A stretch of 64,000 nt of DNA from Phoma sp. XZ068. Taxonomy: Eukaryota > Ascomycota > Dothideomycetes > Pleosporales > Didymellaceae. Below, piece by piece: positions 42,636 to 53,173 of the stretch (positions are counted from its first letter, which is position 1; each line of letters begins with the position of its first letter). Made by a program: the position numbers and the translations under genes. The notes under the pieces were generated by a model. It saw only the letters and a program-made list of their open reading frames with translations. It was not told the DNA's origin and did not search any database. Where the stretch lies: assembly GCA_004835665.1 (NCBI GenBank), contig RBKR01000021.1, positions 744,001 through 808,000 on the forward strand, read 5' to 3'.

Positions 42636-44483
42636 GCATGATACCCCGCATCATTAGTACTCTAATACCGTCAATTTCGGCGACTTCGAACGTTTCACGA
42701 ATTTCCTTTTCACATCAATTGGCGATTCAATTTTGAGTTTCTGGTGGACTGTGTAGGATATACCCATTTGCTTGTCCGGGACGGACTTTTTCACCACTCT
42801 TGTTTACGCACATAGCGCGGAGTTTTGGGATGTGGTTGAGTTGAGCCTACATGAGCTCCTCTGTATGGTATACCACAGGCGTTTTGCATATCAAAAGTTC
42901 ATCATCAATACATAGTAATATGAAGCAGCAAAGCTGCCATCCCCAACAATCACTTCTTCTTCACATCAATTTTGTGACTGCTACCTATCGGGACTGCACA
43001 ACGGCATCAGCTCCGACATCGTTTCGGCATCAGAATGCGCAACACTGACACAAGCTCACGCCATCAGCCCCTGCATCCAGACACACCCACACTCACCGCC
43101 GCAAAATTCACCCACATCACCAGACAGCGCCACAAAAACCTACTCATTGAATTCAGCATCCCCACCACGCCGCAAACGGCTGCCAAGCGACATCCCACAA
43201 CCACTTGAAATTTTTTCCTAGCCCACATCACCCACTTTCGACAAGCTTCTCTGACGAGAAGCCAGCCCTGTCCGTGCATACCCGTCGCTAGAAGAGATCT
43301 CGAACGTACTGCGGGACCTAACAGACCCACAGGGCTATATGACACGCCAGCATAAGCGCAAGAACGCATAACTACTTGCGCATAAGCACGCCCGTCGGGA
43401 AGAATGCCGACGACCAACGTGCGCGTTTACTCGATGTTCGATGGTCTTCGCGTGGTCCCACACCGCGCGTCAATGACACACGGAAACAAGGATCCCGGGC
43501 CTGGAAACAGTGAATAGTGAGGTACTAACGCTTATGCAGCTGATGTGCACCGGGACCGGGGTCGGAAAACAAGAGAGTGTAGAGCGTCGGGTAGACGCGC
43601 GTGGTTAGGTTTGAGGAGCCGCATGCGAGCCCGAACTGTGTGCCTATTCTGGGAGCAGGGTGTTGAGGCTGAAAGTAGAGGCTGAGAGCGGGAAAGAATC
43701 GCCTAAACGGGATGTATGGTGGTGCGGCTCTGCGGGGAAGAACGACGGCACTTCTAGAAGGTCCGGAGTGACATCGCGATACGGGGGTTGATGGTGTGAG
43801 ATGGGATTTGCTGCCCAAGCATGGGAATCGTTGAGCTTCAACATGGGTCTCATGGCGTGATGGAATCGTGTGCCGAGAGTCGATGACGCTGGAAGGCATC
43901 ATGATGAACAAGAACCCTGTGGTGATCCACCGCGGCATCAATCATCCATCGAGCACCATCATCAAGGCCTGAGCATCATGATCGAACGATGCTGTTGGGG
44001 CTCGGAATCACGATGGAGTACATAGAATGTGAGTTCACTCCGAGTACCAACTCGGCAGGAAAACCCGACGAGGCTTGGCAGATCTGCACAATGCGATGGT
44101 TTACGGTTCCGAGGACGATCCGCGTCTTCCTGCTAGCGGGAGGGACCGTAGTTGCACTCTGGGTCCTGGAGAAGGTGGGTGATACAGTGCGGTGATAAGC
44201 CCCATCTCCAAACTCTAGTGCTTAGTCCCGCACACCATAACTGGATGTAGAGTCTCAAGGACCGTATTCTCAGTATGTTAAACTGTACTATCTGCGTGTA
44301 ATCTTGGCAGGTTCCATACGGTGAGGTTAACGGAGCTTGACTTCGAGGTTAGGGAGCGTATCCGAGCACTGATCACGGCACAAGAGAAGAGTTGCTAAGT
44401 GAGCAAAAGAATAGATTGCGGACTAATTTTAGGACTCTACGGAACAACTACTACCATTCACAAATATTCCACACCACACGCAT
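42636..44483. other. 1.8-kb region without a supported gene
   Basis: Tail-to-tail gap. A 68-codon ATG frame at 43989-44195 has a hydrophobic segment but no other support, and a 138-codon minus frame (43941-43525) shows no family features. Confidence 0.4.
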
Positions 44484-45740
44484 CTAAGCACTGTGTTCTG
44501 TAAGAAGGATTTCGAACCGCTCACGCAGTATTGTTTCAATAGAGTCGCTCGATGCAAGGCCTGAGTCGTCAGTATCTGATGCATTGGAGCGTGGCAATGC
44601 ATCAGCAGCTGAAGCAAGGCGTACATAAGTGGCGAGTTGAGCAGGAAATCGCTGTACACGTTCGTGTGATGGTACGGCGATGACCGACTCTATCGTCTCG
44701 GTGTTCAAGCTGTTGGCAGAGGACATGACATCTGCATTATGAAGATCGGCGGGAGAATCTGAAGGATCTTCGTGCCCGTTGGATTCGGCATTGGATGTAT
44801 CCTCCTGAGGTGCATGAAGTCGCTCACGGGACTTGCACAGTACAGTCCGGCACGAGGGACATGTGTTTGATGCCTTCATTCCGGAGTCGTTCACCCACGT
44901 GTCTAGACACATCTTATGGAAGACATGCCCACACTTGGTCGACACTGGCTGCTGATCGGCGTCTTGCTCTATCTCAACAAACTCGGCAACGCACACAGAA
45001 CACTCTGTGCCCTTCGAAACCAATTTTGCAGGCGTGCAGAATGACGAGAGCTCGACCCGCTTTCCGAACCCCTCATACTCCGCCTCTATTCCGTTGAGAC
45101 TGAACTCGAATTGGTGGGCCACCGGTAGCGGTATTCCATCATTACGATTCCTGTCCCCTCGTCGAAAGGCACGGGCGAAGGCGACCATCTCCCGGAACCC
45201 GTACTTCTCGCGGAGTCTCGGTAGCACCGCATGGAACATAGCGAGGTTCATACGCCTCACAACTTTGCGGTTCAGCCGATAAGCATCACAGATCTGTTCA
45301 AACGACTCCAAATTCCGCAATTCTGCTAGGGCCGTCGCATACTCTGGGACCATCTCACACTCTATCCGCATCGCCATCCGCAGGAATGCGGCCATCTCTG
45401 CAACACATACGTTACAGATGCCAACTTCGGGGCAGCGTGACTCAATCCAATCCTGTACATCTAGGCTGAAAGCGTTGATCTGGGCTACCGCTGGGTTCTG
45501 AACCAAAAAGATGGCTAACATGAGTGTGCATTTGCGCAGTACGGAGTACAGCGTGCCGATTTCCCGTGGTGACAGATTCTCGACTGCTGCTTCTGTGGCC
45601 ATGAGTAGACATGGACAGGATCGACGGATGGCGGCACCATCATCGGCTTTGGACGTAGAGAGATTGAGTCGGCGCCAGCACGCAATCTGGTATATTTGGT
45701 GCACGCGGCCGCTGATGCGGGATGCCATTCGGTTGAGCAT
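44484..45740 (-). CDS. RING-H2 finger protein, probable E3 ubiquitin ligase
   Basis: Intronless, 418 residues from a true ATG. The RING is C3H2C3: C247, C250, C270, H272, H275, C278, C294, C297 (CSVCVAEF ... KCGHVFHKMCLDTW ... CPSCRT). Upstream is a helical region (residues 50-200) with scattered Cys and no recognised domain. Downstream is an acidic Ser-rich tail. No membrane helix is visible. The ligase role follows from the RING; targets are unknown. Confidence 0.85.
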   Translation of the reverse strand: MLNRMASRISGRVHQIYQIACWRRLNLSTSKADDGAAIRRSCPCLLMATEAAVENLSPREIGTLYSVLRKCTLMLAIFLVQNPAVAQINAFSLDVQDWIESRCPEVGICNVCVAEMAAFLRMAMRIECEMVPEYATALAELRNLESFEQICDAYRLNRKVVRRMNLAMFHAVLPRLREKYGFREMVAFARAFRRGDRNRNDGIPLPVAHQFEFSLNGIEAEYEGFGKRVELSSFCTPAKLVSKGTECSVCVAEFVEIEQDADQQPVSTKCGHVFHKMCLDTWVNDSGMKASNTCPSCRTVLCKSRERLHAPQEDTSNAESNGHEDPSDSPADLHNADVMSSANSLNTETIESVIAVPSHERVQRFPAQLATYVRLASAADALPRSNASDTDDSGLASSDSIETILRERFEILLTEHSA

Positions 45741-46096
45741 GTTAAATGCGCTCAGTGGTATGATCGGAGAAGAAAGGAAATGTATGAACTATTTTGTACA
45801 TGATAGACGGTTCTAGAAGTGAACGGTGATTTAGAAGCTGGTGAAAGGCAGAACAGAACCACAGTGCGAAGTATGTCTACAATACCGGTCAACGGGCAAC
45901 CTGTCTAACAACGACAAACGAGGGCCCACAAACAGGTTTGGTACAACAAGTGAAAGTGAAGCCGACTGTCAAGGTGAAAGCACCTGAGCTAGTGTGTACC
46001 ACTCTTTAGGATTTGAGGCGACCATCTTACCTACTGACCTCCTGTTCAGCAATCTCCCGACATCACACTCACCTACAAGTGACATAGTTGGATGCA
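45741..46096. other. Intergenic, divergent promoter
   Basis: Between the head-to-head RING gene and the 136-residue gene. Nothing else seen. Confidence 0.4.
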
Positions 46097-46558
46097 ATGT
46101 CAACCAAAACCATGATCAATTCAACACCGCGCTCCCATCAGCAACACATTCACGACTGCCTCAAAATCTGCTACTGCGAGCTTGAAGAGAAGATGTGGGC
46201 CTTGGCCGGTACCAGTTACTCCCCTGTCTTCAAAATCTCAACTGATAACGTTTCTTAAGGTAACATCGCGTTTCTTGTCAAGTATAATTACGGCCCTAAA
46301 GTTGAAACGGAGGCTGTTTCAATCCCTGTGATGGAGTGGCGCAAGTACACCGATGAACAGGACCGCACTCCAGGCGATGTTGAATTCGACATCTACCACG
46401 TCGTGAATCAAGACATCCAGGTTGTTGTGCATGAATCAAACGGCTCGTTCAACACCATTGTCGGGGCTCAGTTTGAAGGCCATAAGATTGATGATGGCCA
46501 TATCATCGAGCTCCTGAACTACAAAGTCAACATCGCCGTGAGGGACATATTTCATTGA
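46097..46558 (+). CDS. Small hypothetical protein (136 residues)
   Basis: Exons 46097-46208 and 46260-46558, phase-1 intron of 51 bases (GTACCA..CTTAAG) with a CTGATAAC branch-like site. Joined, the frame reads CYCELEEKMWALAGNIAFLVKY, then an alternating-hydrophobic, probably beta-rich C-terminal half (FDIYHVVNQDIQVVVHESNG). No signal peptide, membrane helix or known domain. It lies next to another small gene (47003-47604) with the same intron phase just before an NIAFL motif, so the two may be diverged paralogues. The intron model rests on frame continuity only. Confidence 0.6.
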
Positions 46559-47002
46559 GTTGCTGGTTTGAATGCGCAGGAGCTACCTAGGTATCTGTTG
46601 AGGGCTCAGACGCAGGTCCTTTGCCATTTCGACTTGAATAGAGGGTTGGGAAACTACAAAGATGCGGATTAGTGCAGTGGCTAATCTCTTGAAGGGAAAT
46701 TAGCACAGAGGCAGGATATCATCACCTTGAATACGCTTGTGGCTCGTTCCTTAGCTGAAGAGCCACTTTCCTGGCTATATCTAGTTCATCCCAGGTATTC
46801 TCCTCTATAGCAATAGTCAGAGTGACCTATCTCATCGCAAACAATCTAAGGATACAAAAGCCAACCATAGACCGTGGCGAGTGTTAAGCAATTCGTATGT
46901 GGTCAGAGGTGGTGAAGTGAAAGAAAGTCGCGTGAGCTCGCAAACCTACTCCGATTGCAAGCCACTTAACCTGCCTCCACTCCTCCCTCTGTGCCCTCAC
47001 CC
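46559..47002. other. Intergenic
   Basis: Promoter region of the next small gene. Nothing else seen. Confidence 0.4.
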
Positions 47003-47604
47003 ATGTACCTCGTATCGCACACGCAGAACATCCACATATCTTCTGCTCCATCCGGCCGGCCCATTATGCCAGCACCTAGAGCGCCTGCGACGCCTCTGAC
47101 AACATCGATGCAGATGCCGGCTGCTATCCCAGGTCCACCTGGCCCTCCAGGTCCCCAAGGTCTTCCAGGTCCTACGCTTGAGACGCTCGAGCAGCGCCTT
47201 TACGACCTCCTCGCTCCGGTCCGCGAAATCGATCTTGGTGGACACGGCGACTACGATTCCCCATCTCGCGAGGACGAGTGCAAGGCGTTGATTCTCTGCG
47301 GTAAGTCTGAGCACCCAATTTAACACTTATGCTAAGATGTGCGCCAGAGAACATTGCCTTTCTCATCCGTCACAACCAAGCAGGTTACGGCAAGCGTATC
47401 GAACCCAACGACGTCTCGCTAGCGACAAAGAACTGGGCCGGCAAGACGACAGGCTATGGCTTTGTGGGTATCGGCATTTTCGTCAACGGCAACGGCTTCT
47501 CGCACACTGTTCTTAGGGCGAGTATGGGGAAGGATGATGATGTGGTCGACAAGCTGACCGAGAAGGTGGAGGAGCTGCTGCGGGAGTTTTTCCCTGGTAT
47601 CTGA
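47003..47604 (+). CDS. Small hypothetical protein with collagen-like segment (184 residues)
   Basis: Exons 47003-47300 and 47348-47604; phase-1 intron of 47 bases (GTAAGT..CGCCAG). An earlier AG at 47335-47336 gives the wrong phase. The N-terminal 60 residues are Pro/Ala-rich and include GPPGPPGPQGLPGP, a short Gly-X-Y collagen-like tract. The C-terminal part reads ENIAFLIRHNQAGYGKRI, then a Gly-rich stretch (TTGYGFVGIGIFVNGNG) and a terminal amphipathic helix. No signal peptide. Function unknown. Confidence 0.6.
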
Positions 47605-48081
47605 GTGCAAAATTCCCAGTTCGAAACAAGCTTCAGGGCATAAATGTGACGAGATACAAGCTATGATAAAAGGTTGGTGCCTTGTGGCAGATGAAGCTTT
47701 GTTGTGACTTCATGTGTGCAACAACCTTGGGTCCAGATGCCGAATGGAGAGTTGCAACATTAATGACAAACGCTGATACTGTCAATCAAGATTGTTTAAT
47801 CAATGGATGTGAGGCGTTCTATGGAAGTTCGGTCTGCTATTGGCGTCAGAACATCGTTCCCCTATCGACATTAATTTGAGACTGCCCCGCTTGGTGTACC
47901 GCAATGGGCGTTGGGACGAGAAGACGTGATCCGTATTGTACGGGAAAATGAAAGGAATTTCCCTGTAGCACCTTGGCGACCAAACTTTCGCGGCCTCCCA
48001 TGAAAGCTACAACATCACGAGTGTGACGTCCGTGGACGATCACTAGACGCATCGGATCAAGATCGGATGCTATGTTGTCTC
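47605..48081. other. Intergenic, tail-to-tail
   Basis: 3' flanks of the small gene and the HET gene; no gene seen. Confidence 0.4.
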
Positions 48082-49788
48082 TCAACCGCCAAAAGTAAAT
48101 TCTGGCGGGAACCCATCTTCGAACCTGGCATCCTCAGAGCGGTCTGTACTCTCGTCCAAAGTTTTCTCTCGGCTATATGTCATGAACTGGACCTTATCGA
48201 GACGACTATATCCTCTCGGCCCAGTGCTTCCATAAGTACAAAGCTTCATTGTTGACAAGTGTGCCCTGTCTTTGTTGTAGAAGTACACGATAGCAGCAAG
48301 AGCACGAAAGCTAATTCGCCATGTGTAAGCTACTTTGTACCCGTTATCCCAGCGCTCCGACACATGCACACCAGGTATAGACGAGGGTGGGTCGCTCTCT
48401 CTGTAGTAGAAGAAGACGCCGCCTGGCATATCTGCGCTATCAGATGGCGCAACGGTGGGCGCATACAAGTGTCCGACAACCGATGAACAGATACCATATG
48501 TATGGCCTAGACAGATGATTTTGTACTTGTGTTCGATCCATGCTTCAGGGATCAATCCATGGCAATGTCGACATTCCTCCCGACGCCGGTCGTCAGGATA
48601 GTCATAATTGATGTAGTGAGTTCTTTCAGTCTGCAGATAGAACTCGGTCAGGAGTTTTGGTATCGAGCGAGGTAATTTCAATGTCTTTGCAATAAGGGCA
48701 GTGGTACATATACAAGCCGAGCTCTTGCAGGCGACCAGAATATGAGCCGCAAGCTCAGCAGGAGAAGTCCGATAGTCGACCTTGATATCGTTCTCATGGT
48801 TCGAAAGCGCCAGTAGCGAGTATATGCGGTCCAAATCGTTAACGCACTCTTTCTCGTTGCCGATAGAGTCCAGCAATTGCACAATATTTGGTCTTGTAGT
48901 ATCTCTGGGCACATGAGACCAGCTGGTAAGTCTCTCGGGCCTTGTGCGGTACCAGTCGAACAGCTTGAAAAGTTCATTTTTACCAGTGTGGTTCATTGTA
49001 TCAATTAGACCCTCAATGATGGCGACAAATTTGTATAAGCCGGAACCAAAGTAGAGGACAGGCCTCTGAGCCAGTATGACTTCTTGCGTGATCCATGCTC
49101 TTGACCAGTATGTCGACGAAGATAATGCATTGAAGAACTGCCGTCGCTGCGTGAGCGTCGCATGTGGCGCAGTAGATCCATTCTCGGTAAGAGGTATGTT
49201 CTGAAATGTGGCTTCGATATCATCATCCACTCCGAGCCAAATAATCACCATATCAGCCTTCGCATAGATGTTACCCATCTGTTGAACCTGATGGTTCTTC
49301 TCAACATCATTGACTTGGTTGATACACAGCGCATCAATCCAGAGTAGGAGATCGGATATGACCACAGGAGATTCATAGAATCCCCAGCCATTCTGACGAA
49401 TCCCACCTCGGAGGAAACACTTCAGCCCACTGTCGTCGTAGAGTCGCCTCCTTGTGACATCGAGAAAGTCCCAGAGGTTACCTTGAACGTCAAATCGCTT
49501 GCCATTAATAAGTATCGTGTACTCCTTTGACCGGTCACCCCACGTATAGGATAGGCACGAGTATTTTGGGAGGTGCGAATCATCCGGTCCGAGTTCAAAA
49601 TGATCCATGGAACATTGCACCAATCCGTCTTCAGAAAGATGAGGTAGGATTTTTATGAGGCGTATGGACGCTTTGTCGTGGTCCAGTGGTGTATGCTTGA
49701 AGTCCTCGCCTTGTGGTCTCAGCCTTGTCACAATTTCCATTTCGTCGGCTTTGATATCGAAAGGGCAGGATTCGCGATCCAAAGCCAT
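48082..49788 (-). CDS. HET-domain protein (heterokaryon incompatibility type)
   Basis: Intronless, 568 residues from the first ATG; the frame is open for 17 more codons upstream but with only a TTG. The HET domain motifs are all present: YSCLSYTWGD (residues 76-85), LWIDALCINQVNDVEKNHQVQQMGNIY in pieces at 149 onward, and WSRAWITQEVILAQ. HET proteins trigger cell death or defence when non-self is detected at hyphal fusion; related domains resemble TIR. The C-terminal 350 residues show no partner domain I recognise, apart from a small Cys/His group (CRHCHGLIPEAW). A role in allorecognition is known for only a few members, so the role here is inferred. Confidence 0.9.
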   Translation of the reverse strand: MALDRESCPFDIKADEMEIVTRLRPQGEDFKHTPLDHDKASIRLIKILPHLSEDGLVQCSMDHFELGPDDSHLPKYSCLSYTWGDRSKEYTILINGKRFDVQGNLWDFLDVTRRRLYDDSGLKCFLRGGIRQNGWGFYESPVVISDLLLWIDALCINQVNDVEKNHQVQQMGNIYAKADMVIIWLGVDDDIEATFQNIPLTENGSTAPHATLTQRRQFFNALSSSTYWSRAWITQEVILAQRPVLYFGSGLYKFVAIIEGLIDTMNHTGKNELFKLFDWYRTRPERLTSWSHVPRDTTRPNIVQLLDSIGNEKECVNDLDRIYSLLALSNHENDIKVDYRTSPAELAAHILVACKSSACICTTALIAKTLKLPRSIPKLLTEFYLQTERTHYINYDYPDDRRREECRHCHGLIPEAWIEHKYKIICLGHTYGICSSVVGHLYAPTVAPSDSADMPGGVFFYYRESDPPSSIPGVHVSERWDNGYKVAYTWRISFRALAAIVYFYNKDRAHLSTMKLCTYGSTGPRGYSRLDKVQFMTYSREKTLDESTDRSEDARFEDGFPPEFTFGG

Positions 49789-50222
49789 CGTTACTTTTCT
49801 ATCGCGTGTGTTCCCGTCAAAAGTTTGTGTGATGATCAAGTTGTTACATTCATGAAGCCAATGTTGCAGTTATGGAGTGGTTGTTCCATGAAGCCGCAGC
49901 GAGGCTGGGTTGTGGCTGTGAGGCAACCACCTCAGCCGGATAACTCCTACTTACAATCATGATCATAGGACCCTTGAGCCTACCCATTAACAAGCCATGC
50001 TGAGCACTCGAATTGGTGTCAGTCGCTCAGGAACATACCCTGGTAAAACCTGTCCCTTGACACGGCAAAAATGACGTCAGTGGACCTACTCATCCGTCAC
50101 GCTGCAGAACTGCAGATCACCTACAAAACCATCCTGACATGCAACGGCTATTTTGTGTTTCTCCCATCTCGCGTGTACTATAATGTCTACCTAGGTAATT
50201 TCTAAATCCACATCCACTCAAG
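49789..50222. other. Intergenic, divergent promoter
   Basis: Between the head-to-head HET gene and the two-helix membrane protein gene. Nothing else seen. Confidence 0.4.
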
Positions 50223-50837
50223 ATGGGAATACCATACTCTCGCGAGATAAACGCCGCCTTCGAGCAAGTAACCCCCCTCGTCGCTGCAGGCTACCAAGTC
50301 CTCCGCACGACGAAGAATATATCCATAATCCTCGCCATCATCCAGGTGCTCACGGTGCTGTTCCTGGCGTTAATCCTGCTCGCACTCATCGTGCTGATAT
50401 ACTGCGTGAATCCTGATCTAGAAGTATTTCACCCTTCCCTCCTTTCACACTCCGACGGCACACTTCAAACCGCACTTCCAACGGATAAACGAACATTTAC
50501 TAAGAAATCACAGGAAGAACGTCGAGAACTAATAACCCCCCGACTAAAATACTACGCCCACATAACCCTCCTCGACATCCTCAAAACGCTCTTCACATCC
50601 GCGCTTGTCCTCGGCGCAGTGGGGTACGCTGCATGGCGCCTTTTCCTGTTTGAGCGGTGGGTCGAGGATGTAGAGTATGATGCGAATGTTGATGCGAATA
50701 AGGCGCTTGAGGATCTAGAGGAAGATGAGGCGGGGAAGAAAAGCGGGAAGAAGAGTGGGAAGAAGGATGCGAAGAAGGGGAAGGCGGATGCGAAGAAGGA
50801 CGCTGAGAAGATTTTGGAGGAGGAGGGGCAGAAGTGA
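50223..50837 (+). CDS. Two-helix membrane protein with Lys-rich tail, function unknown
   Basis: Read without splicing it is 204 residues: membrane helix 1 at about 35-62 (ILAIIQVLTVLFLALILLALIVLIY), helix 2 at about 117-138, then an acidic stretch and a C-terminal tail of GKKSGKK and DAKK units. However, 50424-50513 has the marks of a 90-base intron in frame: GTATTT donor, TTACTAAG branch site and ATCACAG acceptor ten bases later. Removing it joins NPDLE directly to EERRELITPRLKYY and gives 174 residues, which I think is the real product. Family unknown; membrane location is inferred. The stop is 92 bases from the stop of the glutaminase on the other strand. Confidence 0.75.
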   Translation: MGIPYSREINAAFEQVTPLVAAGYQVLRTTKNISIILAIIQVLTVLFLALILLALIVLIYCVNPDLEVFHPSLLSHSDGTLQTALPTDKRTFTKKSQEERRELITPRLKYYAHITLLDILKTLFTSALVLGAVGYAAWRLFLFERWVEDVEYDANVDANKALEDLEEDEAGKKSGKKSGKKDAKKGKADAKKDAEKILEEEGQK

Positions 50838-50929
50838 GGGTGTGGTGGTGTTAGGGGGTATCAAAAAGTATTGTAGTGTAACTAGAGATGGCTGTTCGTT
50901 TGATGGATTGTTCAGTAGAGATGGGTATT

Positions 50930-53173
50930 TCACAGTTTCCCAGACTTACTCTGTTCAAGCAACAACAGCGCAAACAACCCTCCAACAACCGGCCTGGCCT
51001 TGAACTCTATCCCAGGCGGAAACCTCCCATCGTTCGTCTGATAGAGATCCGAAAGTGGCTTGCTCGTGGGCGTTTCGTTAACCCACTTGGCCACATCAGC
51101 GATAAACATATCCCTCGTCTCTTTGCTCGCAATCGCCGCGCAGAATATTTCCCAGTCAGACTTGGTGTAGTACCTGTTCCGCGTATCGAGAGGGACACCG
51201 TACTTCTCCTTGACGGTGGGGTAGAACGCGCTTTGCATATCGTAGATCTCCTGAGGAACGAGGTTGGTGTTTAGGAGCTTGTCGTTGTATAAATTATACA
51301 GAAGGCCCCACGTCGAGGCATTTCCGTAATTGAGGATCGTATGTGGAGGGGAGGCGTAGGTATTAATACCCAACGCCTGCCATTTCGTGATATAATCATG
51401 GGCAGTCGTTGTGTAATACTGCGCATCAGCCCTTTGGTTGATAAGAGAGGATAGCTGCGACATTGCTTCGATGCCGATAATGCCTTTGAGCGCGAGATTC
51501 GTTTGGTTTACTAGGTGACCAGCGAAGTCATCGGTCGATAGTTGATTGGCGGGATAGAGACTATCTTCAATGAGGTACTCGGCCCACTGTTTCAGGATGG
51601 TGTAGTGCTGTCTGATGTAGTTCGTATTGCCGGATCGCTGGACATAGGCTAAGACCATGATGATGTTGTTGCCACACTCTTCCAGGGGCATATGCTCATC
51701 ATTGCCAGTTGGATGGCCAGTAGCATTTGGGAAATGCGTTCCAAGGTCGTGGACAGCCCATTTGTAGGGGTAGTGCCCCGCCTCCTGGTTCTCAAAATGT
51801 GGATCGAGAAGTAGCCTGATCAGTTCCGGGTTGGTGTAGAAGAATATAGGGGATGCGGGGTAGATTACGTCTATGGTCTGGGTGTTGCCGTTCGACGATA
51901 TCTCTTTCAAAAAGAGGTAGTATTTCTCTTTCGTACCGACAAATTGGGTTGCTCCAAAAGCCTGACGGGCAGCCAGGGTTGTCAAAGTCGCGTAGTCTTG
52001 TCCAGCAGCGGCGATGGAGTCCTTCGAGATTTGGGCGTCCAGCTGAGATGAAAGTTTGTTTGACTGTGCATAATCCTTGTGAAAGAAAGTGAGAGCTGCA
52101 AGATCACTCGGAAAATAGCTCTTCCATAATGACGGAAGAACAACCTGCCCACGCGCTCCCAGGAACTGGACTGCCTTATCTTGACACAAACCCAGTGAGA
52201 ACAAGGTTGGTACTGAATAAGCTCCGACCGATCCAAGATTGACTGCGTACCCGAAGACGGGCCATGTGTCATTGATTGCTCGGAAATTGGTATCTTGCGA
52301 GCTCGCCAGCTGGCCTCTAGCCACGAAAGTACCACGGACAATATCAGCAGCACCAGATTGGTACGTGACACCGTTTCTGGCATCAGTGGCGTAGTACTGG
52401 AAATAATCAGCGGCCGTAAATCTGAACATGCTCTAGGGTACTGACAAAGTTTCCCCATTCGGCTCTGTCGTTGACCTCCGAGAACGTTTGCTGGTCTTGT
52501 CTCCACAGTTTATGATATGCCACGTTATTGGCCAGGCCAAAGTCCCACTGTGCAGTCACCGCAAGGTCGCCAGAAACCCATTCTGTCGCAAGCATTAGCG
52601 GTCAAGTCGTGCAGGTCTACAACGGAATGGGCCTTACCAGCACTAATGTCAGTATAGACCTGCACATCGTGTAGTGCGCCATCAATAGACCAAACGTCGA
52701 CATTCATGTACGAGAAGATCAAAGACTGGCGCTTGATATCCTTCGGAGTGAGCGGTGACAGAAATGTAACCTTCAAGCCTATCTTCTCTTTTGCCTTGAA
52801 GGTGAAGATGCTCTTGGTGGAGGTATATTCGTAGGATACTTGATTCGCCAGCGGCATGGTACCTGGCGCGCCCATCCACGTAAAAGTCTCATTGTCAACG
52901 CGGACCAGGCCTGTCCAGCCAAGGTTCTGTCCACTGAGTGGGATTAGTATGCTCCTTCCAGTTTCGGTTATAGTTGACTGACGTGTAGAATTGCGGCCAT
53001 TGTCCGGGGAGATATCCTCCGTTCCCTCCATCACTGCCAGCTGGGAACCATGTGCTCAAGTACGGACTCTTCACAGCAAGCGGCAAAGACGGCGGACGAG
53101 CCGGAATGAAAGATGACTGCGCAGACGTGCCTGAGAACACGTAGCTCAAGGCCGCTAAGAATAAAATATGCAT
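50930..53173 (-). CDS. gtaA: Secreted glutaminase, GtaA type
   Basis: Exons 53173-52983, 52933-52638, 52582-52446 and 52396-50930 give 696 residues, matching fungal GtaA length. Signal peptide MHILFLAALSYVFSGTSAQ. Introns join cleanly: GQWPQFYT to GQNLGWTGLVRVD, DIS to AEWVSGDLAV, and AEWGNF to YYATDARNGV. Introns 1 and 3 both start with the rarer GTCAGT. Family features include WTGLVRVDNETFTWMG, GDLAVTAQWDFGLAN, DLGTHFPNATGH, ECGNNIIMVLAYV and a C-terminal YYTKSDWEIFCAA. Members hydrolyse glutamine to glutamate outside the cell or belong to related glycoside-hydrolase-like domain families (DUF4965/DUF5127), so the reaction is by homology. Confidence 0.9.

Noticed and set aside
43525..43941. 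138-codon minus-strand frame
   Set aside because: No family features, no exon partners, ordinary chance length.
43989..44195. 68-codon ATG frame with a hydrophobic segment
   Set aside because: Could be a small membrane protein, but length and one hydrophobic run are not enough support.
49789..49839. Upstream extension of the HET gene to a TTG
   Set aside because: No ATG; the conserved sequence does not need it.
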